This document shows, piece by piece, positions 10,691 through 22,403 of a DNA stretch of 64,000 bases. The notes beneath the pieces are model-generated. The model was given only the letters and a program-made list of their open reading frames with translations. It searched no databases and was not told the DNA's origin. Position 1 is the stretch's first letter. The number at the start of each line of letters is the position of its first letter. This stretch comes from Gordius sp. MW1 (taxonomy: Eukaryota; Nematomorpha; Gordioida; Gordea; Gordiidae). The position numbers were made by a program, and so were the translations under genes. The stretch lies in assembly GCA_964036665.1 (NCBI GenBank), contig OZ038532.1, forward strand, positions 2,170,001 to 2,234,000, given 5' to 3'.

Positions 10691-11787
10691 AAGGACGTAC
10701 AAGGAGAGATTATTATTTTTAAATTCTTATAGAAGTTTACGGACGGAGGCATCTGCCCCTTCGTGCCTCCCCTGGGTTACAAATAGACTCTACCTAATTT
10801 AATAATGATTCGAGGACACTTATAGCCTTGTATAATTCATAATTTTAGTTATTAATGTGGGTTTTTAATATAATAATTTGTGTTTAGTTGTTATTTTGAA
10901 GGTACTCAAAATAATTTGAATTGTTTTAAAACATTGTAATAATTTAAAAATATATCTTAATTGCTAACTATTTTCTTTTATTTTGTGAATGTTTAAAATT
11001 ATTTTTACTTATAACCTTAAATTCTTTCGATAACCTATCAAAAAATATAAGGGAACTACTTTCTATAGAAGAATGCTACAAAAAGTTTAATTTAATCAAT
11101 ACACATCTTTTTTCTTAAAGTGTGCATGGCTAATATTAATTTGAAATCGAAGCTGCTTTTAGAATATATTCTCGATGTTTTGACGAAAATAAAATAAATC
11201 AGATCCAATTACATCATAATTATTTATAATAATGTCATAGCCTTTTTAACCTTGCATTAATTTTTTCTTTTTGATCTAAATTTAAAATTATTATTATTTA
11301 ATTAAATTAAAATAAAAAATATAGGTATAAATAGAAATATTATATATTTCAACGTAATTTCCCTCTATATGAACAATTATAATAATTTAATAGCAAAATG
11401 TTCTATTGAGTAAAAAAATTTTAATTGCATAGTCTAATCATCGTATGTCACTTTATTTGTGTATATGATGGATCCAGGTAGAATTGGAATACGATTTTTT
11501 GTAATTTCTCTACCGTCACTAGAGCCTTATCTTAGGTATAAGATATACATATTTAGGTCACAAATTTTGACGCCGCCAAAATATTAGATAGTTTGACTAA
11601 ACTCTTAAAATATGATTAAAATACGAAATTAAGATTAATAGAAAAAACGTTTTGAAGCATCGTTAGTTAATAATAGTCTAGCCCCTTAAGCTATTTCCTA
11701 TTTTTCAACATATATATCAAATTAATTGATAAAAGTGTGGAAAAATTGATGGCTAAAACACATCTTTTTTTCAATAATTTTGGTTAA
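10691..11787. other. AT-rich intergenic stretch, no gene seen
   Basis: About 1.1 kb of AT-rich sequence between a MITE and a 5'-truncated retrotransposon. It has no open frame of protein character, no structural RNA and no clear repeat boundary. Confidence 0.5.
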
Positions 11788-13837
11788 AAAGGTTATTTCG
11801 CCCAATCTTTCTACAAGACTTAATCAAGCCCCACATGAGAGGCTCAGAAATATTACTTAAAATCATAACTCAACTATGCAACATAATCAGGAGGGGTCAC
11901 TTCCCCCCAGACATAACCCCACTCCTACTTGGTGGAAAACTGTTGGCTTTCAACAAACCCGACGGCTCGATCCGTCCCATAGTCATAGGCTCAGTTTTAA
12001 GTAGATTAGTTTCTAAGCTAATCACTATCAAACTTCGTGCTTCTCTAGCATGTTCTTTCCTCCCGAACCAATTAGGTTTCGGAATTAAGGGAGGTTGTGA
12101 AGCAGCCGCCCATACGGCCCAAACCCTCTTTGAATCATCAAGCCAGACAGAACTAATGGTTAAGTTGGACTTTAAAAACGCTTTCAACAGCGTCCACAAA
12201 GCCGCATTCCTCGCACCCTTTCAAAAAACATACCCAGAATTTTACCCATTTGTTCTGAATAGTTACGGATCCCCATCATTTCTCCTCTTTGGAGACAAGG
12301 TCATTCACTCATCCAAAGGTATACAACAAGGCGATCACCTAGGCCCCGCACTTTTTTGTCTAGCTATACAAGACATCATCAAAAAACTATCTAACACCGG
12401 TAGCTTATCCTGCAATCTATGGTATATGGATGATGGATTCCTGGTTGGCCCCGCTAGCGAAATCAGCAAAATACCGTCTGTTATTAAGTCCTTTTCAGAC
12501 TCTATAGGCCTCGAGTTCAACCATCTCAAATGCGAAATATACTGTAGGGATCCATCAATAGATCCCTCAACGCTCCATTTTCCCGGAGTCAGTCTAGACC
12601 TGTTCAGCCACCTTGGCGCGCCACTAGGGGACCCACATCTTCCGAGCGCTTCTTGCCTAAATTTTTAACCTTTATAGAGGCAATTAAACCCTCACTACTA
12701 AATCTTACCCCTCACCACGCCTTCTTTTTGGCAAAAAACTTCCTTTTAATCCCTAAATTAACCACGCCCTGCGTGCATCCCCCATCTTCAGGTGCCCTGA
12801 GCAACTCAACCTCATCGAACGGAGCATACAAAATTTTTTCGCAACCTGCCTCAACCTTAAATTTAGTCCCTTACAATGGCTCCAGGCATCCCTTCCCTCT
12901 AAAACTAAAGGAATCGGGATTAGATCCCCACGACAGATTGCACTACCGGGATTTATTTCATCTCGCATGAGTACCGACTGTCTAATCTCAGGGATCACAC
13001 CCCTCCCAGACCCGCACCTTCAAGAGGCTCTTAACATGTGGGATGCGGACAAGCACGAGTCGGCCGAACGACCACTTGGAGTGACTCAAAAGGAATGGGA
13101 CCTTCCCCTAATAGCACGTTCCGTATCTTTCCTCTCCTCGAACGAACTATGCCAGGGAAAACTCCTTTTCAATTGGGCCTCCTCCAACAGCGGTTACGAA
13201 TGGCTCGAAGCAAGCCCAAGCAGGATTTGGGTCTTCATATGTCTGGGGAAGAGTTACGCATCGCCATAGGCCTCCGCCGTGACTGCGACATCGTTTCCCC
13301 ATATATGTGCGAGCTCTGCAAACAGCTGGTCGTGCGAGCTCTGCAAACAGCTGGTCCAACCAATGGACACCATCCTCTTCACTGCAAGGACAGCAAAGGC
13401 CGCAACCCCAGACATGCTGGAATTAAAAAAATCATAGGTCAGTACCTTCGAAAAGCCGGTTATCCCATACTCTAGAGCCTATCGGCCTCAGTACGACCGA
13501 CGGGAAAAGACCAGACGGGCTAACGCTCATACCTTGGTCCCGCGGTCTAAATCTCACATGGGATTTTACTACGGTTGACATCTTCGCCCCCTCAAACTCT
13601 TCCCCCGACCTTATAATCAAGGCAGAAAGGAAAAAGGCCGAAAAATATTCCACTCTCACCAATACAGTTTTCATCCCCGTGGTGGCTTCCACTATTGGCA
13701 ACCTAAATTCAGAGGCTCTCGCTTTCCTCAACCAAATCGGGAAAGCGATGACGAATTCTTCTTTAGAACCTAAGGAATTCTTCTACATTAGGCAAAAGAT
13801 CAGTCACGATTTCCATACACGGATCAATGCCATCTAA
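11788..13837 (+). mobile_element. Non-LTR retrotransposon with RT and restriction-like endonuclease C-terminus, 5'-truncated and frameshifted
   Basis: Coding similarity starts abruptly (frame open before the Met at 11835: FRPIFLQDLIKP). RT motifs follow: GGKLLAFNKPDGSIRPIVIG, NQLGFGIKGG, MVKLDFKNAFNSV, GIQQGDHLGPALF and WYMDDGFLVG. The frame then shifts several times (about 12660, 12970, 13040-13270, 13472). Near the end come a cysteine/histidine cluster (CELCKQL, then HPLHCKDSKGRNPRH, about 13305-13425) and a PD-(D/E)XK-like block: KRPDGLTLIPW, WDFTTVD, AERKKAEKY (about 13515-13645). The frame ends at TAA 13835-13837. In RLE-type non-LTR elements this domain nicks the target. The clade (R2/CRE-like or a relative) is inferred. 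The copy is inactive. A small tandem duplication, GTGCGAGCTCTGCAAACAGC, occurs at about 13307-13351. Confidence 0.82.
11835..12668 (+). pseudogene. Reverse transcriptase open frame of the RLE-type non-LTR element
   Basis: A 277-residue open frame. RT palm motifs are intact: KLDFKNAFNSV (motif A, about residue 112), GIQQGDHLGP (motif B, about 163) and YMDDG (motif C, about 199). It ends by frameshift, with the thumb and nuclease continuing in other frames to 13837. Upstream zinc-finger and finger regions expected for full-length relatives are missing. It is a dead 5'-truncated insertion, typical of target-primed reverse transcription. Confidence 0.85.
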
Positions 13838-14633
13838 TTAGTTTTTAACGCGTTTTATTTTGTAGTATTTTATTTACCATTGTATTTTACCCATGTGATA
13901 CTTTTTTATATATATTAAAATAAAAACTGATCAAATATAATTTATTTAGCTTTAAATGTGTTTTATCGGATTATTAATAACTCTTTAAATACGTGTAAAA
14001 TTAAAATTTCAAGGAAGATAATATAGGAATACGATAATGAAAAATAAATGGGGAATCAATTATTTGTGTTCATATAATAAATAAGTTAAATTGGGTTAAT
14101 ATTTTGTTTTTGATATTTTACTTCATTATATGTATACAAATTTATTGAATTTAAAAAAATTATTTTCTAAATCCGAGATAAAAATTAAAAAAATAGGAAT
14201 ATTCATACTTCATAACATTACTTTTAAGCATTTATATCACAATATATAAAGTTTCAATCACTCTTAAAAGAGAGAACCTTCACATTTTCATCACAAAAAC
14301 TTTTGGTAATCTTACATTTATTAATACCTTAATTTTAACAGAAAAATTAATTATTTAATTTATTCCAATATGATTTGTCTTTAAAGCTTGGATTTGTCAT
14401 TTTCGTGCTAAGTAATTGCTCTTTTTTCCTCTCTCCTCATATCTCCCTCCCTCTTATTACTAATCTCCTGTCAAAAAATATTCTGAGAGATTTTGTGGAT
14501 TTTTTTCACTAACACTTGATCTTATCTCTATTTGTATCAGGCGACACATTTTCAAAAAGTGTGAAGTTTAATCTACACAATCTAGCCTTCTTTCAGTTTA
14601 TAAAAAGCTATAAAAAATTATTATAAGCATCTA
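13838..14633. other. AT-rich stretch, retrotransposon 3' tail and unannotated DNA
   Basis: It directly follows the retrotransposon stop and starts with a T-rich 3' region (about 13838-13930). The rest is AT-rich with no coding or repeat signature that I can support. Confidence 0.4.
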
Positions 14634-14983
14634 AGTGTTGTAAAAACGGCTGGGTTAAATATGGTTGACTTTTGGTTTTAGTCGACTAAACATAGACAGG
14701 CCAAAGGTTTTTTGGTCAGTTTTGGTTATTGGTCTGTTCTAGGTTTAGTCCAAAATTTGAGCGTAGCCAAGAGGGGGGGGGCAGAGAGGGGGGGTTGCTT
14801 CCCTCTAAATCCAATAATTTGTACAAATTCATTAAAATTATGGCTAAAATTTAAAAAAATAAACGTTTTGCCCCTCCTTAAATTATTATTGCCCCCTCTA
14901 ATTCGCTGGCTACGCCCATGACCGTATGTCATCGTTGAACCAAAGATCGACAGCACAAAACCCAGCCGTTTTTACAAAACACT
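14634..14983. mobile_element. hAT-like MITE (AACGGCTGG family) with nested family A MITE
   Basis: The ends AGTGTTGTAAAAACGGCTGG and CCAGCCGTTTTTACAAAACACT (nearly perfect inverted repeats in their outer part) are flanked by AGCATCTA (14626-14633) and AGCATGTA (14984-14991), a 7/8 match 8-bp duplication. A CATGGGCGTAGCC-family element at about 14758-14920 is nested inside. Confidence 0.75.
14758..14920 (+). mobile_element. hAT-like MITE (CATGGGCGTAGCC family A), nested
   Basis: The left end is eroded (TGAGCGTAGCCAAGAGG). The right end TCGCTGGCTACGCCCATG is intact. It lies inside the 14634-14983 MITE and is therefore younger than it. Confidence 0.75.
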
Positions 14984-14991
14984 AGCATGTA

Positions 14992-17044
14992 GGAGTATTT
15001 CTAGTTTACATTACTTTCAAGACACGAAATATTAAATAATAATTTGTAGTATGTGAAAAGGTGCCCTTTCACAAATTGATCATGAATTTTATGAAGTGCC
15101 TTCGGGCAAATTTTTATCATGATTTTGCTTTTCCTACTAAACGTTCTAATTGGACTACAATAAAAATTGCTTAAAAACCTCGTCCAAAATTACAAAATAG
15201 TGATTGAATTTAAGGAACATATTAGAAATAGATGATGTAATTGCCAATACAAATAACAAAATAGAGAAAACATCGCGTAAAATAGTTTTTTAAGAGAGTG
15301 ATTAATTATTATTTTTCAATTTCAATCTACTAAACAAAGACTTTTTCTCATTCACCCAGTTATCAAAAGCCCATAAGGAATATTTGTTTATATTACCTTC
15401 CTTATAAAATGCGTCGCTTAAAAATGTATATTTAGGTCTTTGCCATTGTTGTTTTATAAAATTTAAAAAATAAAATGGTGCCCGCTCACAAAAATTATGA
15501 ATTTTAATAAAGGAAATCTTAATAAAAGCTATGTTAAAATAAAAGGATTTTTCCGAAAGGAGCTAGGAGGGGCAACAACCCCCCCCCCCCGCGTGAATAA
15601 GAAAACTATGGTATTCCAAAATTTTGTTACATTTCAATTTAAATCCTTCATCCATGCAACAGCGTATGAGTTCATCTTTATATTAGAAATAAAAATTATA
15701 GATGGGGTAACAAGGATTTTTTTTTGATTTTTTTGAATTAAATAAGCAATAACGAAAGGAAAAAATTTAAAAGGAAGTGAGCATTATACGCTTAATTAGG
15801 TATATCAAAATTATTATATTCATTTCCTACCGTAAAATTTTTTAATCAATATTTTATTTAATTAAGATTATGGCGCCTTTTTTTAAGCATCAAGTTATTT
15901 ATTATTAATTTCGTTTTGGAAATTATAACCCGTTTAGTAGCTTAGCGGGGATATTAATAATAAGGTACCATAATTTAAAAAATCAATCACTTTTTTTGAG
16001 AAAAATGATCAATCGATACTAATTTTCAGTGGATAAAATATGTTTCCAACTTTACATAAATTAAATGTTAAGAAATTTTGAATCACATATATAATTTATC
16101 GTTACATAATTGGCCTTAATAAAGTAAACAAAATGAATGTAGCAAAATTTTTCATATAATAACAAAAACAATTAAATAAATGTTTTATAATTATATAAAA
16201 ATTAAGAAATTTAAAAACAAAACTAGCGATTAATTTAATGAAATATGTTATAAGGTTTCATATTTATCAATATTTATTAATAAATAAATACCTTCAACTT
16301 AATTAAATATCTATTTAGTTATAATAATTTTGAATTTTGTCCAACATCTATATTAATGCAATTTTATAAAGTTAAAGATACCTATATAGATATATTGTAC
16401 TTAAATTAATATTCCTTTTAAAAATATTAAGTATAATAAAATTAATATACCCTGAGAGAATATTTTTGATGAAATTGTAACCTTAATTAGGTAGGGAAAA
16501 TATAATTAAGGAGTCAATATGGTTCTTGATCAAATTAATCCGAATATCCGAATGCGTATATTTTTCTTTGCCAAATAGTTTCTCAAAACAAGACTGTTTT
16601 ATCAGATCCGCTTGTTAATAGTTTGTCCAAATGGTGTGTTATCTTAACACAAAAATCAGAGAATGCCTATATCATTTTTTACATCATCGGGAGAAAGAAA
16701 TATCTATGTAATTTGCCAATACTTATCCCGGGATAAAACTAATTGCAAAATCTTATTATTTTTGCTAACAGTCATCACATTTTGCATTCTAAAATCAATA
16801 AATTAATTTGGAAATTTTTTAATTGATTCTATTGACTTGTTTGATTTTTAATTAAAATATTAAATATAAAGGAGACCGGGGATTAAAAAGCCATAAAAAA
16901 TTAAATCACATTTTTCAAAAAATCTAAAAAATTTTTTGTAATTTTTATAATGCAATAAATTTTTATAGTCTATTTCTACAGCTTATAGTTTTTTCAAAAT
17001 TGAGTTTTTTTTATGAAGTTGGATATAATTTAATCATATACATT
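14992..17044. other. AT-rich intergenic stretch, no gene seen
   Basis: About 2 kb of AT-rich DNA with homopolymer runs (for example a C-run near 15580). Two similar segments beginning GGTGCCC(T/G)..TCACAAA (about 15060 and 15478) hint at a diverged repeat. No exon with splice sites or recognisable protein was found. Confidence 0.4.
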
Positions 17045-17193
17045 CATGGGCGTAGCCAGGGGTGGAGGGCCCCCCCCCTAAATGACGAAAAATCTTTTAT
17101 GCAAAAACCCTTAAAAATTAACAAAATTTATGTTTTGCCCCTCCCTAATGGAACATTTAAACGTTTTGCCTCACCCCCCCCCCCTAACCAATG
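17045..17193 (+). mobile_element. hAT-like MITE (family B), right end lost
   Basis: It begins CATGGGCGTAGCCAGGGG and carries the B-type interior (TTATGTTTTGCCCCTCCCTA, then AACGTTTTGCC, then a C-run). The expected CCTGGCTACGCCCATG end is missing. A GC-rich segment (about 17230-17340, GGCCGGGCTCGGGCCCCGGG) of another family follows. Confidence 0.65.
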
Positions 17194-17370
17194 TTTATAT
17201 CAAATGGTTTGTTTGCTTAAAATTAATTTAGGCCGGGCTCGGGCCCCGGGTCGAGCTTCTCCATCAGATCCAGTCTGAGCTTGTGGCCTGCTTATTTATA
17301 AATTTGGCCCAAACAGGCCCGAGAGTCCCACTTCGAGGACGATATGTATAGGGCAGTCTATTAGCCTGAG

Positions 17371-17542
17371 CATGGGCTTAGCCAAAGGGCACTGCCCCCC
17401 CCCCCCTGAATTACGAAAAAAAAATTTTAATGCATAAACTTTGAAAAATTAAAAAAATTTATGTTTTGCCCCCCCCCCCTCTAATTAAACTTTTGAACAT
17501 TTTGCCCCCCCCTCCCCCCTAATCCAACCTGGCTACGCTCAT
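17371..17542 (+). mobile_element. hAT-like MITE (family B)
   Basis: It begins CATGGGCTTAGCCAAAGGG and ends AACCTGGCTACGCTCAT, with two TTTTGCCCCCC blocks typical of subfamily B. No matching target duplication is seen. Confidence 0.7.
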
Positions 17543-17751
17543 CCCATGCTTATGACTCATATAATAAATAATTGTTTTTATGATTAATAGAATTAGTGGA
17601 TGAACATAATAATTGCTATGTTTTGCTTAATGGTTTTAACCTTGAAAATTATCATGAAAACCCAATTAAATATTGTGCCAAAAATAGAACTCAAATATAC
17701 CCTTGTACCTATTTAATATAGCTAATTTAATTATTATTTCTTAAATTTTAA

Positions 17752-19000
17752 TTGCTATGCAATTTATGGGCTCGTTTTTGGTTGTCCGTTGTCCGTCGTC
17801 CGTCGTCCACCAAGTTATTGGCGCCAGCTTTGTGACCTGGATATCCCAGGTTCAAGCCAGGGAGGGGATGATTTTTTTTTTAAATTTTTTTAAATTAAAT
17901 TAATTTTTTGTTCTTGTTAGTACCATTGATAATATGAATTTTTGACCGTCCGCTGGCTAATGACCAATAAAAAAAATGACCATTGGCCAAATAAATCGAA
18001 ATTTTTAATTGCTATATGCAATTTATGGTAATTTTTCGTCTTTGAATATATGCCCTTTTCTACAAGGGCCTACGCCTCTACTGATATAGGTCCCTGTGCC
18101 CCTTACCAAAGCCTATGCCTTTACTAATATGGGTCCCTGTGCCCCTTACCAAACCCTATGCCTTTACTAATGTGGGTTCGAATCCCGGAGAGGGCAAAAT
18201 TTTTATTTATTTTTTAAATTAAATTAATATATTGTTCTTGTTAATACCCTTGATAATATGTTTTTAACCGTGCCCTGACTACTGACCAATGGAAAAAAAT
18301 GACCATTGGCCAAATTGTGAATCGAAATTTTTTTTCCGTTTTTTTTGAGCCTTCTGATTGTTCATGTTAATACCATTGATAATATGACTTTTTGGCCGTC
18401 CGCTGGCTGCTGACCAATGGAAAAAAATGACCATTGGCCAAAGTGAGCATCAAAAAATTTTTTCGTTTTTTTGGCTATCATTGACTTATAGAGTATCTGT
18501 TGGTACTGACCAATGGAAAAAAATGACCATTGGCCAAATTTTATATATAACCTAAAAATTTATTATAGACTAACTTAGTAACTATTGATAATTAAGATGT
18601 ATTTTAAAACAAAGATAAATTAATTACTATGCAATTTATGGGCTCGATTTTGTTGTCCGTTCGATAATGTCTGATGCTATCAAGTTATATTCACCAGCTT
18701 CCTGACGTGGAGGTTCGTGTTCAATACCCGGAGAAGCCAAATTTTTTAATTAAATAGAAAAATTTCTTCCCACCTTTCTCGCCCATATTTTTTAATTAGA
18801 TGTAAAATTTGTAAAAACATTTTGCATATAATGCCCATAAATTGCATAGCAAATATGCTTCATTTATACGGAGTAGAGATGAGTCGTCCCCCTTCCCTTC
18901 CCTTCCCTTCCCTTCCCTTCCCTTCCCTTCCCTTCCCTTCCCTTCCCTTCCCCCCTCACCCTTCCCACGAGGGCCGAAGGCCCGAGTTTATTATTTATCA
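17752..19000 (+). repeat. Composite dispersed repeat with minisatellite and (TTCCC)n tract
   Basis: It contains GCTATGCAATTTATGGGCTC (about 17754 and, one base different, 18627), short GTCCGTCGTCC repeats, three CCTATGCCTTTACTAAT-type units (about 18070-18180) and four minisatellite units (CCGTCCGCTGGCT...CCAATGG...CCATTGG, about 17945-18540). At the right are an inverted TGCCCATAAATTGCATAGCA (about 18831) and a (TTCCC)n tract. The 18760-19000 part matches 63060-63230 in inverted order, and the minisatellite matches 63490-64000, also inverted. Both are therefore copies of one larger repeat. No transposase is seen. Confidence 0.7.
18885..18955 (+). repeat. (TTCCC)n microsatellite
   Basis: About 13 perfect pentanucleotide repeats on the plus strand. 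The PSLPFPSLPF open frame over it is only the translation of the microsatellite. Confidence 0.95.
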
Positions 19001-19704
19001 TTAATATAGGCTTTGTCTTAGGGTCCTAGCTTAACTTAAATAATAATTATATTGTAATCATTTAAAAATATATACCTACATACATTTTAGGAGAAATAAT
19101 TTATTTACACAACATAAAACAGTTGCGTTACAAGAAATTTTTTTCTTTTCCACATGTAATACATAACATAGCTTATGCCTAATCTTAAAAATTGTTTTTT
19201 TAGATTTAAGTTTTAATTTAATGTAGTTGTTGTTAAATTAAAAATTTAAACTCACCATTGAATAAACTAATCTTTATATTTAATATCTTATACCTTATCT
19301 TATCTAGTATGTTTAAGTTGTGATATTGTTGTTACATTTTTGATATTATTTATAACGTTTTCAAAGTATACTTTTTATTGACAAAAATGTGAAAAACTTG
19401 TCTTTATCCAATATTACAAAAGGCCATTATTACGGATATAAGACAGAGGATAATATACCATGAATATTCATTTCTTATTTGTTGGAAGCAAATGTTTAAC
19501 TTAAGTTTCTTCATATTGGCATACATTACTTGCTTTTATATTAAAAAAACGTTATATACCTACATGTCATTTTGATTTTTTCTATTTTAATTTATACTTT
19601 AAACGATTTAATTATAAAGCATTTAATTTAGATTTATTACAAATATTAAAATTGTAAAACATAATCTTTAATATGAGGAAAATTGAAGCTAGGTTTATAG
19701 AAAG
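19001..19704. other. AT-rich intergenic stretch, no gene seen
   Basis: No coding, RNA or repeat boundary was recognised between the (TTCCC)n-bearing repeat and the next MITE. Confidence 0.4.
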
Positions 19705-19873
19705 CATGGGCGTAGCCAGGTTTTGGATTAGGGGGGAGGGCGAAACGGTTAAAAGTTAAATTAGGGAGGGGCAAAACATAAATTTTTTTAATTTTTAAGG
19801 GTTTTTGCATGGAAATTTTTTTTTTTCGTTATTCAGGGGGGGCCGCCCCCCTGCCCGCCCCTGGCTACGCCTT
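19705..19873 (-). mobile_element. hAT-like MITE (family B, reversed)
   Basis: It begins CATGGGCGTAGCCAGGTTTT and ends CCTGGCTACGCCTTG. The interior is the reverse of subfamily B (GGGGGGAGGGCGAAACGGTT, GGGGCAAAACATAAA). The flanks ATAGAAAG / ATATGAAG are a 6/8 match. Confidence 0.75.
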
Positions 19874-20434
19874 GATATGAAGAGTGTTTTTTTTATCTTT
19901 AGCATAAACATTACATATAAAAGAGTAAACTTGGAGTTTGCCATTGTTATATCAATACATTAAAGTAAATAATTTTATAATACGTACTGCTTTATAGAAG
20001 TAGGGGAATTCCCTATAGATTTGTGTCCAAAATATTTAAAGTCCAGCCAATCGAGCATCTAGGATATTATGTTAATTCAATATTTAATTTGTCAAAGTAA
20101 AATGTCACAAAAACTATTTTTGAGATTTAGCATTTAATCGACCTTGTGCTATAGAACGGATTAAATGAAATATATACTTTTCAACTTATTTTTTTATTTC
20201 AAGGTCAAATTTGCATTTTATACTTACTTAATTTCAAAGTTTTTTTTAAATATTTCTAATTTAAATTTGAAGCAGAATTGTTTTATTAGACTTTACTTTA
20301 TATTGGGGTCAAGTAGACCCCAACTTTTTTAACTTAAATTAACACGACCCCTTAATATATTTATTAATTCTTATTATAATGCTTTTCGTTGCTTCTTTAT
20401 AAACTGAGATCAAACGAAGCGAAATGATTTAGAG

Positions 20435-21125
20435 CAGACGCGTAGCCAATATTTTCTCAAGGGGGTGGATTTAAAAAAATAAAAACACATTAAAAATAAT
20501 ATAAATTTAAATTATGTGTATGAAATATAAAACGTTGTAAGAAATGTTTTTCTTTTGCCCAGCTATAGTATGTCAAGAATTTCATTTGAAACGGGACAAT
20601 GGCGTACGCAGGATTGCCTGAATCTAACCCGAAACCCTCCTTGCCTACCCCACTGAGGTGGGATCTATTTCTCTATGAATTTTTAAGAATTTCGACCGAT
20701 ATCGTTATAAAGGCTTGTCTATCGGATTTGGCTGCGCCGCAAAAATAGTCGTACAGGTTATAGCATAGCCGTATCTTAACTTCGAATTCACAGCAGATTT
20801 ACATTTCAGACTCATAACATAACAGCGATTTTGTAAGATGCAAAATTTTCCTAAGCCTAAATGTTGTATGTTTTAAATTTTTAAGTTATCAACAAAGTTT
20901 GGATTTAATCTCAAGAGTTAAAATAAATAAATAAAACTGATTTAACTATCAAAGAACAAAATATTTATAATATCATCTTAGTTTGACGCATGAAATTGAA
21001 TCGGTTATTTAGACAAAGATAAATTCGCCCAATTTGAATATGAATCCGATATTAAGATAAACCCTAATTCATTAAATTTTTTGGTTATTTGAAGAAGAGA
21101 GTCTCCCTATTTGGCGACGCCCCTG
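20435..21125. mobile_element. hAT-like non-autonomous element, about 0.7 kb
   Basis: It begins CAGACGCGTAGCCAATATT and ends TTTGGCGACGCCCCTG, matching the hAT end pattern of the 7616-9061 family. Its right two-thirds (about 20700-21060) matches 46235-46580 in inverted orientation, so at least two copies exist in the window. Another degraded end, GGCGTACGCAGGATT, lies inside at about 20600. No transposase is present. Confidence 0.55.
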
Positions 21126-21603
21126 ATTATTATAATATAATATATTGGTGAAATAAAGATTGTATATTTAAAAAAAGTTGTTTCTTAAAAAATTAAAAAG
21201 TATCATACTATAATAAACTACAATCTATGTTTTTCGTAATCATTTCACTTGCAAAGCGTTAACGACTGTCTAGTAAGGCATTTTGAAATCGGAATTATCA
21301 AATCATTTCGATGTGTCCTAAAATGGGATAATTAAATTGTAATTTTACCTCATAAATAAATAATGAAAGTTTACTAGTTTTTCACTTTATAATTGAGATG
21401 TAATTCCAATTTTTCACAACATGAATAAACAATTACGCCTCCGTTCCACAATTATATACTCATTTGCAGCAATTTGTTTTGCCAATAACATATACAATGG
21501 CATTATAATTTACCATGTAATTAACTTTTGATGGCCTATGCGCACCTTAGCTTGACATAAATGTAATTAAAGTTGTCATGGTGTTCATTTTAACAAGAAA
21601 ATA
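21126..21603. other. AT-rich stretch, no gene seen
   Basis: Nothing recognisable lies between the hAT-like element and the MITE at 21612. Confidence 0.4.
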
Positions 21604-21611
21604 TCAATAAC

Positions 21612-21750
21612 CATGGGCGTAGCTCGGGGAGGCAGGGAGGGGCGGCTGCCCCCCTCCAAATTCATAAATTCTTTAAAACTTCATATAATTATAGGTGAAA
21701 TTTCAAAAAAATGTCGTTTTGCCCCTCTAGCTCCAAACCTGGCTCCATTG
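21612..21750 (+). mobile_element. hAT-like MITE (family A) with exact 8-bp duplication
   Basis: It begins CATGGGCGTAGCTCGGGGAG with GGGGCGGCTGCCCCCCTCC and ends AACCTGGCTCCATTG. An exact TCAATAAC duplication (21604-21611 and 21751-21758) bounds it. Confidence 0.88.
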
Positions 21751-21758
21751 TCAATAAC

Positions 21759-22316
21759 CCAATACTATAAATAAATAATTGTTAATTTAAGCTTGAAATT
21801 TAAGAAAAATTTTATAAACGCGCTGGGGCAATTATTGCTTATATAAAAATTTTTTAATTTATAGTTGCTTTTATAAATTGCTAATTTGCTCTTATATTAT
21901 AAAAGAGCGTACAATATAAACTAAAAACATAAATACCTTTTTTTACTTAATTACAAGTTTATATTAATATATATAGTGAGTGGGAAAATACATTGTTATT
22001 CATAATTCTATTCAACAATTTTTTAAAATTTGGCCTATATTCCTAGTCAAAACGTCACATATCATCTAAAAACATTATCATTTTTTCTAATATAATTTAT
22101 ACAATTTCAACCACCACATTATCTCTTTATTTTTGATATTGTTAGCAGGCTTAATATTAAGACTTATCTAAATCCATTTCATAGCTTAAAAATAAAAGTA
22201 GCTCCAAAATTGAACGTCATTTTAAGATTTAACAAAAAGCAGACACATTTATATATTTTTTCTAATTATAATTAATCTAATTGCAAAGTCTTTGAACTTT
22301 TTTTTACCCTCTCCCA
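21759..22316. other. AT-rich stretch, no gene seen
   Basis: No open frame of protein character or repeat boundary was found here. Confidence 0.4.
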
Positions 22317-22403
22317 ATTTGTTAAAACGGGTGATTTTTGTTTGGTCGACCTTTGGTTTGACTAACGACTCTAGTCTTTATCAAATTTCGACTAAGCCTA
22401 GAA
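22317..22403 (+). mobile_element. Half of an AACGGCTGG-family MITE
   Basis: It reads GTTAAAACGGGTGATTTTTG, then TTTGGTCGACCTTTGG and TTTCGACTAAGCCTAGA, and stops where the RTE-like tail begins (CTTCTTCTTC). The other half is not seen beyond the truncated LINE. Confidence 0.6.

Noticed and set aside
18822-19004. Open frame with (PSLPF)n repeats
   Set aside because: It is a direct translation of the (TTCCC)n microsatellite, with no start context or splice signals.
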